A stretch of DNA of 13,990 nucleotides from Nitrospiraceae bacterium. Its GTDB lineage: Bacteria; Nitrospirota; Nitrospiria; Nitrospirales; Nitrospiraceae. The stretch lies in the NCBI GenBank assembly GCA_014534095.1, contig JACVSD010000040.1, positions 1 to 13,990 of the forward strand, read 5' to 3'. Made by a program: the position numbers and the translations under genes. Below the pieces are notes generated by a model. The model did not search any database. It was given only the letters and a program-made list of their open reading frames with translations, and was not told the origin of the DNA. Numbering within the stretch: the first letter of the stretch is position 1; each line of letters begins with the position of its first letter. Below are positions 7,174 through 13,990 of this stretch, one piece after another.

Positions 7174-8814
7174 CTACTTGGCGTGGAGGATGGCGTCGTG
7201 CAGATGACTCGCCGCGCGGTCCTTCCTCAGGAAGGTCGTCGCCCCCGCCGACATCATCGCCTGCTCGACCTGATTCGACTCCTGTATCGAGATGCCGATG
7301 ACGGCGGTCGACGGACGATCATGCTTGATTTGGCGGGTGGCGGCAATGCCGTCCAGCCGCGGCATGTTGATATCCATGACGACGACGTCGGGGTGGCGTG
7401 TGCGCGCCAGCTTGACCGCTTCAATCCCATCGCCGGCCTCGCCGACCACTTCCAGATCCTGGTACCCCTCCAGGATGCTGCGGAGACCCTCCCGGACCAT
7501 GGCATGGTCGTCCACGAGCAGCACGCGTAGCCGGGGCGCGGTGGTCGGATGGCCGTTGTTGGGGGCCTTCTCGGTAGCGGCCGGCGCCGCTGCCGGAACG
7601 ACAAGGGTGACTTTCGTCCCCTGATGGGGGAGTGAGCGGATGTCCATCCGGCCGTTCAGCATGACCATGCGTTCCCGGATGCCGAAGAGTCCGAAGCGCC
7701 GATGCGGCTCGCCGGTTTCCAGGTCCTGCGGCTCAAATCCCTGTCCCGCATCTTCCACGGACACCAGCAAGTGGCCCGTCGGTTCATAGGCCACCGTGAC
7801 GGACGCACGTTTCGTGGCAGCATGTTTCAGGACGTTGGAGAGCAGTTCGCGCACCGAGTGAAACAGTAAAATGGCTTGATTGCCATTGAGGATGGGCGGT
7901 TTCGACGGCAGACGTAATGCGACGGTGAGACCGTCCTTCTCCATGCGCGCGGCCAGCCATTGGAGCGCCGGTTGAAACCCCTGTTCGTGCAGCACCGGTG
8001 GGGTAAGGTCGCCGGCGAACGCTCCTGTAAATTTGACCGCTCGATCCATCACTTCGTCGATGTCCTGTAAGAGCGCGCTGATGCTTGCCGTGGTCGTTTG
8101 GCGAATCACATGGCCCAGTTTCATCCGGCCCAAGGCGAGAGGGCGGCTAAGATGATCCTCGAGTTCCCGGGCGATCTGACGACGCGCCTGCTCCTCGGCC
8201 ACTGTGTGTTGGGCGGCCAGTGAACGAAGTTTCGTTAACGCCGGGGCGAGTGGCTGTCCGGCTTGACGAACGGGCCGTTGGTCGGTAGCGGTAGAGTCGG
8301 TGCCGAGCGCGGAGGCGCAGCACTGGCTGATGATCCGGAGCAGGAGACGGGCGTCGTCGCCCCAGCCGCCTGAGCGGCGCGTCGCGAATGACATTGCACC
8401 GAGGAGCTGATCACGATGCACAAGCGGAAAGCAGGCATAGTCCGTGATCCCGAGTTCGGACAACGGCACGACGGCTGCCTCATCCGGTCGCTGAAAGTCG
8501 GACAGGATCGGCTGACGATCCCGAATGGCCTGGCGCGCGATGACGGCTCCGGGGCTAGGCTTGGTCAGCGAGGCCGCCGGCTCGCCGACAGGCTCCGTGA
8601 TCCCCCGAGAAGCAATCACAGCCGGCTCTTGCTTGTCATTGATCGCGTACCATTCGTAGCCGGCCAGCTCGATCAGTCGAGCCAGTTCCGGAAAGCGGGC
8701 GTCCAGCACGGTGCAGGGATCTTCCGAGGCCAGGAAGTCGGGCGTCGCCTCAGCGAGAAACGCGAGATGCGCGGCCATGCGGTGTGTGCTGTCTTCGGTG
8801 TGCACGCTGTTCAT
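7174..8814 (-). CDS. GAF / HisKA_3-type kinase / receiver hybrid sensor protein lacking the usual phospho-His
   Basis: Soluble two-component signalling protein, 546 aa, with no membrane segment. Residues about 30-170 form a GAF-like sensor domain. A NarL-type dimerisation helix (HisKA_3) spans 205-270. The HATPase is at 300-408, with the N-box ELLSNVLKHA (N327), DAGQGF at 355-360 and GLFGIRER at 375-382. A receiver domain fills 429-546, with D435, D436, phospho-acceptor D481, S509 and K531. There is no DNA-binding domain. The H-box reads RRQIARELEDHLSR, whereas the family has ELHD: the acceptor His is Glu219 (GAG), although the ATP-binding boxes are intact. It may act as a pseudokinase, a phosphatase, or a scaffold fed by another kinase; His221 is two residues off register. 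The start has no clear ribosome site. The signal is unknown. It is convergent with glnE. Confidence 0.85.
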   Translation of the reverse strand: MNSVHTEDSTHRMAAHLAFLAEATPDFLASEDPCTVLDARFPELARLIELAGYEWYAINDKQEPAVIASRGITEPVGEPAASLTKPSPGAVIARQAIRDRQPILSDFQRPDEAAVVPLSELGITDYACFPLVHRDQLLGAMSFATRRSGGWGDDARLLLRIISQCCASALGTDSTATDQRPVRQAGQPLAPALTKLRSLAAQHTVAEEQARRQIARELEDHLSRPLALGRMKLGHVIRQTTTASISALLQDIDEVMDRAVKFTGAFAGDLTPPVLHEQGFQPALQWLAARMEKDGLTVALRLPSKPPILNGNQAILLFHSVRELLSNVLKHAATKRASVTVAYEPTGHLLVSVEDAGQGFEPQDLETGEPHRRFGLFGIRERMVMLNGRMDIRSLPHQGTKVTLVVPAAAPAATEKAPNNGHPTTAPRLRVLLVDDHAMVREGLRSILEGYQDLEVVGEAGDGIEAVKLARTRHPDVVVMDINMPRLDGIAATRQIKHDRPSTAVIGISIQESNQVEQAMMSAGATTFLRKDRAASHLHDAILHAK

Positions 8815-8912
8815 CGTACTGAGGTGGCTCAGGAAAGATCCAGATGAGGAAAGACGCTACTGAGAAGCCCTCAAAAGGCTTGCGGCGACAGCTCTTACAA
8901 GGCAGGCTCCCC

Positions 8913-9272
8913 CTACTCGTCTTCATAGCGGAGATCATGATCGCTGGCCAGCACGAGATACGCGTCCCCCCACTGATGATCGTTGGCCAGGCTCCATGGC
9001 TCGTCGGGATGGACAGGTTTTAGCCGCAGGCCGTGGATGCCGCCGTAGACGAGCCGCGCCAGCCCGGAGCCCGAGTCTTCCACGAGCCGGGCATAGGCGG
9101 GACAGGCGGGCGCCTTCTCGTCGTCGCTCCACCCGGTGATGCGGTACCATTCTCCGGCCGGGTTGCGGTCAAAGAGCCGCACTTGAAAAACGGGGCGGGC
9201 GGGCCCGGCTTCTTTGAACCGTGCGAACACGCTCATGTCGCAATTCTGGTTTGGCTCAACCTCGACAATCAC
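8913..9272 (-). CDS. small protein of unknown function (119 aa)
   Basis: I do not recognise this family. The GTG start is supported by GAGGTGA 6 bases upstream, and a TACAAT -10 lies just beyond. The protein is soluble and acidic at its end (DHDLRYEDE), has no signal peptide or membrane helix, and is rich in aromatic residues (FQVRLFDRNPAGEWYRITGW; DHQWGDAYLVLASD), suggesting a compact beta-rich fold. It lies between the groEL terminator and the hybrid kinase on the same strand, 98 bases from the kinase start, so it could be co-transcribed with the kinase. An ATG at codon 13 is possible but has no ribosome site. Confidence 0.65.
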   Translation of the reverse strand: MIVEVEPNQNCDMSVFARFKEAGPARPVFQVRLFDRNPAGEWYRITGWSDDEKAPACPAYARLVEDSGSGLARLVYGGIHGLRLKPVHPDEPWSLANDHQWGDAYLVLASDHDLRYEDE

Positions 9273-9293
9273 GCCGGGTCACCTCGCGACACT

Positions 9294-9299
9294 ATTGTA
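9294..9299 (-). promoter_or_regulatory. candidate -10 (TACAAT) for the small unknown gene
   Basis: TACAAT on the minus strand matches the -10 consensus at 5 of 6 bases and lies about 20 bases upstream of the GTG start, past the groEL terminator. The -35 is weak and would overlap the T-rich tail of that terminator. Confidence 0.35.
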
Positions 9300-9321
9300 C
9301 AGGCACGAAGGCCGCAAAACA

Positions 9322-9355
9322 CAAAGGGCCCGGCGGTGTCCCGCCGGGCCCTTTG
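9322..9355 (-). terminator. intrinsic terminator of the groESL operon
   Basis: Perfect 15-base stem CAAAGGGCCCGGCGG / CCGCCGGGCCCTTTG with a 4-base loop, 28 bases past the groEL stop. On the minus strand it is followed by TGTTTTG, a short T-rich tail. It is the strongest hairpin I found in the window. Confidence 0.9.
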
Positions 9356-9383
9356 CAGAAAGCTGATCGCTTTCGAGCCTGTC

Positions 9384-11066
<1,683 letters not shown>

Positions 11067-11070
11067 TCAA

Positions 11071-11370
11071 TTAGCTGGTGAAGATCCCGAGGACATCTTC
11101 TTCCTTAAGGATCAAGCATTCCTCGTCCTCAATGCGGAGCTTGCTGCCCGAGTACTTGTCGAAGAGGACTTGGTCACCGACCTTGACGTTCTCGACCTTC
11201 TTGCCCACGGCTTGAACGATGCCCCGTTGCGGCTTTTCCTTGGCGGAATCCGGCACATAGATGCCTCCGGCGGTGCGTTCCAATTCCTCGGTATAGGTCA
11301 CGAACAGGCGATCACCGAGGGGCTGAAAGCCCTTGGCAACGTTCTTCTTTTCCTTCGCGGCTGTGCTCAT
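11071..11370 (-). CDS. groES: 10 kDa co-chaperonin GroES
   Basis: Heptameric lid of the GroEL chamber, 99 aa. The core starts at FQPLGDRLFV (residues 15-24). The mobile-loop region TEELERTAGGIYVPDSA is present, followed by GIVQAVGKKV, VKVGDQVLFDKYSG and the C-terminal LILKEEDVLGIF. About 13 charged residues (MSTAAKEKKNVAKG) precede the usual start of the fold, a short extension. The ATG has GAGGAGGG 6 bases upstream. It is the first gene of the groESL operon, 225 bases downstream of rpoH. Confidence 0.97.
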   Translation of the reverse strand: MSTAAKEKKNVAKGFQPLGDRLFVTYTEELERTAGGIYVPDSAKEKPQRGIVQAVGKKVENVKVGDQVLFDKYSGSKLRIEDEECLILKEEDVLGIFTS

Positions 11371-11491
11371 AACTGACCCTCCTCGTGCTGAAGTTAATAC
11401 GGATCTGACGATGTCTAACGGGTTCGCACTCGATGGCGAAAGCGATACTTCCGACGAGCAGAAGCCCTATTCCGTTAAGCTTGTGCTGAGA

Positions 11492-11543
11492 GAGATAGCC
11501 TCCGCCGCATCCGAGTCAAGGGCGGCAGATAAAAAAATATTTT
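11492..11543 (-). promoter_or_regulatory. candidate groESL promoter with UP-like element
   Basis: On the minus strand, TTGACT (11519-11514) is a good -35. A weak -10, TATCTC (11497-11492), follows 16 bases later. About 12 bases upstream of the -35 is an A/T block that fits the UP-element core AAAWWTWTTTT. No CIRCE inverted repeat (TTAGCACTC/GAGTGCTAA) was found in the rpoH-groES gap, and no clear sigma-32 promoter. The T-run could instead belong to an rpoH terminator, but no stable stem sits directly before it. Confidence 0.4.
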
Positions 11544-11595
11544 CGTATGGTGAGTCCAAGGGAGGCGGCTGATTCGGAGTGAGACCAGCCCGGAG

Positions 11596-12600
11596 TTATG
11601 CCCTCAAGCGGTCGAAATCCTTTACATCTTTCTTCATGAAGTCGCGGAGGCGCGTAATGATGCGCGCTTCGATCTGACGGGTCCGTTCTTTCGTAATGCC
11701 GTATTTCTCGCCAAGATCATCCAATGTCAGAGGAGTTTCGGACAGTAGCCGGTTGCGGAGGATGTCTTCTTCACGTTCATCAAGGGTTTTGGTAAATTCC
11801 ACCAGCTTTTGTCTGAAAAGCACACGCAGTTCGTTGTCCGCAATCACCTCGTCGGCCGCGGTCTGTTGGGATGGCAGGATGTCGAGGAGGGTGCTGTCCT
11901 GCTCTTCTCCGATGGGCTGATCCAGCGACAGTTCCCAATTCCCCAGCCGTTGGTCCATCTCGATGACATCGCGCTCGCGGACATGGAGACGGTCGGCCAG
12001 CAGCTTGGTATCCGGCACATATCCTTCGCGTTCGAGCTTGGACTTTTCTTTTTTCAGGTTATAGAAGAGCTTCCGCTGATCCTGCGTGGTGCCGATTTTC
12101 ACGAGTCTGAAATTATTGAGCAGGTATCGCAGGATATAGGCGCGGGACCACCAGGCGGCATAGGCGTAGAACCGCACGTTTTTCGATGGATCGAACTTCT
12201 TGATGGCCTGCATGAGCCCGATATTGCCTTCTTGAATCAAGTCCATATGGTCGGCGCCCGTATGCAGGTATTCGCTAGCGATGGCCACGGAGACGCGGAG
12301 GTTCGCCATGATTAATTTCACGGCCGCTTCGCGGCTGCCTTCTGTTTGATATTCGTGGAAGAGCAGGATTTCTTCTTCTTTGGACAGATACGGATACCGC
12401 CGGACTTCTGCAAGGTACTGCTGTAGACCCGTAACCGGGGCAACGGCATTTGTATGGGCTTTGGCTTGACCGTCGGCATTCACGTCGATGACCGGCGTGT
12501 CTGCCGTCATCTCAACGACGAGATCATTCTCGGATGGTTCGAGGATCTCGGGCTCGATGGGAACGACGGGCTTTTTCTTGTCGCGGACGCGCTTGGCCAT
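11596..12600 (-). CDS. rpoH: RNA polymerase heat-shock sigma factor (sigma-32 / RpoH)
   Basis: Directs RNA polymerase to heat-shock promoters, 334 aa from the ATG at 12600. After a 55-residue acidic, low-complexity N-terminus come region 1.2/2 (LQQYLAEVRRYPYLSKEEE; HMDLIQEGNIGLMQAIKKFDP, 118-138; FYAYAAWWSRAYILRYLLNN, 144-163), the RpoH box QRKLFYNL (175-182), region 3, and region 4 with the helix-turn-helix LTLDDLGEKYGITKERTRQI (291-310). The QRKLF(F/Y)NL box separates RpoH from RpoD-type factors. E. coli RpoH is 284 aa, so the N-terminus is unusually long. The frame extends to a GTG at 12657, but a TGCTATAGT extended -10 lies between the two starts and favours the ATG. There is no ribosome site. 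It lies just upstream of groESL, likely members of its regulon. Confidence 0.9.
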   Translation of the reverse strand: MAKRVRDKKKPVVPIEPEILEPSENDLVVEMTADTPVIDVNADGQAKAHTNAVAPVTGLQQYLAEVRRYPYLSKEEEILLFHEYQTEGSREAAVKLIMANLRVSVAIASEYLHTGADHMDLIQEGNIGLMQAIKKFDPSKNVRFYAYAAWWSRAYILRYLLNNFRLVKIGTTQDQRKLFYNLKKEKSKLEREGYVPDTKLLADRLHVRERDVIEMDQRLGNWELSLDQPIGEEQDSTLLDILPSQQTAADEVIADNELRVLFRQKLVEFTKTLDEREEDILRNRLLSETPLTLDDLGEKYGITKERTRQIEARIITRLRDFMKKDVKDFDRLRA

Positions 12601-12612
12601 GGCAGATGTGTG

Positions 12613-12621
12613 ACTATAGCA
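12613..12621 (-). promoter_or_regulatory. extended -10 promoter of rpoH
   Basis: TGCTATAGT on the minus strand matches TGnTATAAT at all but one base. It ends 12 bases before the rpoH ATG, so the leader would be only about 6 bases and has no ribosome site. Possible -35 hexamers (TTGAGG at 15, TTGCTT at 19 bases) are off the ideal spacing, as extended -10 promoters tolerate. Confidence 0.5.
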
Positions 12622-12847
12622 GAAGGTCCCGTGCCTCAAGCAAGCGAGGCGCGTCACGCTCCAGCGGTTGCGTGGATGAAAGACCCTCCCCTATGATGCG
12701 CGTACTTCGAACAAGATGGACTGGACGGGGTGCGTGACGCGTCCGTGATGAGCAAATACATGAGACCAACCGGATAAGCCAGATAGACCGCGAAGACGTG
12801 ATGCGTGATGGGTGCAAATCGACGAGATCAACCAGACCTAACCAAAC

Positions 12848-12881
12848 AGACCAGACAGACAAGATAGACCAGACAGACAAG
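12848..12881 (+). repeat. two tandem 18-bp repeats upstream of the narK-like gene
   Basis: AGACCAGACAGACAAG occurs at 12848-12863 and again at 12866-12881, a period of 18 bases, with degenerate CAGACC/TAGAC copies on both sides. The second copy ends 5 bases before the ATG at 12887. The rest of the 12601-12886 gap, beyond the rpoH promoter, contains repeated GCGTGATG/GTGACGCG words (about 12730-12812) and no gene I can support. A clear narK promoter was not found. Confidence 0.65.
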
Positions 12882-12886
12882 TAGAC

Positions 12887-13990
12887 ATGACCCTATTCAC
12901 CGCGCTCAAGAGCGGACATTGGCCCTCGCTGATCGGAGGGTGGCTCCATTTGACGGTCAGCTTCATGGTGTGGCTGTTGATGGGAGCCTTGAGTATTGCC
13001 CTGGCCGCCGACCTCAGGCTGACGGACCAACAGATGGCCTGGCTCGTCTCAACGCCGCTGTTGGGCGGGGCGGTGTTGAGGGTCATCGCCGGGTGGAGCG
13101 CCGACTGGATCGGGGCCAGACCCACGGCGGTCGGTATTTTGCTGACCGAATTGCTCGTCCTGCTCTGGGGATGGCTGGGAGTGAGCGACTATCCCGAAGC
13201 TCTGGCCTTTGCGCTGTTGCTCGGAGTGGCCGGGGCCAGTTTTGCGGTGGCATTACCGATTGCCGGCCGCGCATACCCGCGCTCCGCGCAAGGGTTCGTG
13301 TTAGGGCTGGCGGCGTCCGGGAACGTCGGAACCGTACTTGTGCTCTTTTTCGCGCCGCGCTGGGCCGCATGGCTCAATTGGCATGACGTCTGCGGCCTCA
13401 TGGCCGCCCTGGTTCTCGTCACGCTGGTGGCATTCTCGGGCCTGGTCCCCCGCGAGAAACGAGAGCCTCATGTCGTGCAGTGGTGGCACAATGTCGCGAC
13501 GCTCGTCCGCCGTCCCGCTGCCTACTGGCTCTGCTTTCTCTATGCGGTGACGTTCGGGGGATTCGTCGGACTCTGCAGCCTCCTGCCCTTGCTCCTCCAT
13601 CAGACTTATGCGGTCGATGCCGTCCTCGCGGGCTCGCTAGCGGCGGTCTGCGGACTCATCGGCAGCCTGATTCGCCCGTTCGGGGGATATGTCGCCGATC
13701 GGCAGGGCGGCCTGCGGGCCCTCCATTATGTATTGCCTGTCATGGCGGGAGCGGTGGTGGCGGTCACCAGTCCCTCGTTCGCGCTTGCGGTAACGATGAT
13801 GATGGTGGCGGCCGGCGCCATGGGCTTCGGCAACGGTGTCGTTTTCCAACTCGTCGCCGAGTGGTTCCCGAAAGATATTGGTCTTGTCTCGGGCGTAGTG
13901 GGAGCGGCCGGAGGATTGGGTGGATTTCTTTTCCCTCTGCTGGTCGGAACGCTGAAGGGCGTGACCGGCGATTTCGCGCTCGGCCTCTGG
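12887..13990 (+). CDS. narK: NarK-type nitrate/nitrite transporter (MFS), 3' end beyond window
   Basis: Inner-membrane major-facilitator carrier for nitrate and/or nitrite; 368 codons are seen, open to the right edge. The N-terminus GHWPSLIGGWLHLTVSFMVW is typical of the family. Two substrate arginines appear in their usual contexts: R65 (GGAVLRVIAGWSADW, TM2) and R263 (SLIRPFGGYVADR, TM8). Nitrate signature 1 is at 113-149 (GVAGASFAVALP to GNVGT) and signature 2 at 313-350 (GFGNGVVFQLVAEWFP, then GAAGGLGGFLFP). About ten helices are visible. No ribosome site precedes the ATG; the upstream bases are the GACAAG repeat. It is divergent from rpoH. Whether it imports, exports or exchanges cannot be read from the sequence. 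Confidence 0.9.
   Translation, partial: MTLFTALKSGHWPSLIGGWLHLTVSFMVWLLMGALSIALAADLRLTDQQMAWLVSTPLLGGAVLRVIAGWSADWIGARPTAVGILLTELLVLLWGWLGVSDYPEALAFALLLGVAGASFAVALPIAGRAYPRSAQGFVLGLAASGNVGTVLVLFFAPRWAAWLNWHDVCGLMAALVLVTLVAFSGLVPREKREPHVVQWWHNVATLVRRPAAYWLCFLYAVTFGGFVGLCSLLPLLLHQTYAVDAVLAGSLAAVCGLIGSLIRPFGGYVADRQGGLRALHYVLPVMAGAVVAVTSPSFALAVTMMMVAAGAMGFGNGVVFQLVAEWFPKDIGLVSGVVGAAGGLGGFLFPLLVGTLKGVTGDFALGLW

Noticed and set aside
8865..8881. Terminator between the small unknown gene and the hybrid kinase
   Set aside because: The stem is only 5 bases (AAGCC/GGCTT) with no T-run after it; too weak to call.
11371..11595. CIRCE/HrcA operator upstream of groES
   Set aside because: Only a lone GCACTC-like word is present, with no matching GAGTGC partner at the right spacing.
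12601..12657. Longer rpoH from a GTG at 12657
   Set aside because: The extra 19 residues lie over an extended -10 promoter and have no ribosome site.
12815..12832. FNR/NnrR-type site (TTGAT-N4-ATCAA) before narK
   Set aside because: Only the ATCAA half is present; the left half-site does not match.
12614..12880. Minus-strand frame of 88 codons rich in S, V, W and L
   Set aside because: It arises from reading the GACAGACCA-type repeat and the rpoH upstream region; it has no ribosome site or protein-like character.

Overview
The window reads as chromosomal DNA of a GC-rich bacterium. The gene set and protein style (RpoH just upstream of groESL, a NarK-type nitrate/nitrite carrier, an orphan ModA, a GAF/HisKA_3/receiver hybrid kinase, an RND pump) suggest Nitrospira or a close relative in the Nitrospirota. 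That assignment is an inference from protein style; no rRNA or other phylogenetic marker is present.

Layout. 1-1679 (minus): an RND efflux permease in two overlapping reading frames, running off the left edge. 1680-2176: a long non-coding stretch. 2177-2959 (plus): a ModA-like periplasmic binding protein, ending at a hairpin shared with the convergent gene. 3032-5290 (minus) and 5418-7154 (plus): two divergent GlnE-type proteins, each with one nucleotidyltransferase unit. The plus-strand one resembles the adenylyl-removing N-terminal half of classical GlnE. The minus-strand one resembles the adenylyl-transferring C-terminal half and carries two GlnD-like ACT domains at its N-terminus. 7174-8814 (minus): a hybrid histidine kinase whose usual phospho-accepting His is Glu. 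8913-9272 (minus): a small unknown protein. 9384-12600 (minus): rpoH, groES and groEL in transcription order, closed by a strong intrinsic terminator. 12601-12886: a repeat-bearing gap. 12887 to the right edge (plus): a narK-like transporter, incomplete at its 3' end.

How the genes may work together. Nitrogen runs through the window: two split GlnE proteins for reversible glutamine synthetase adenylylation, a nitrate/nitrite carrier, and a possible molybdate-binding protein (nitrite oxidoreductase and nitrate reductase are molybdoenzymes). The rpoH-groES-groEL block places a heat-shock sigma factor directly upstream of the chaperonin genes it normally controls. The most unusual item is the ACT-ACT-GlnE protein. 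It suggests glutamine could be sensed in the same chain that modifies glutamine synthetase. No mobile element, CRISPR array, tRNA or rRNA was seen.
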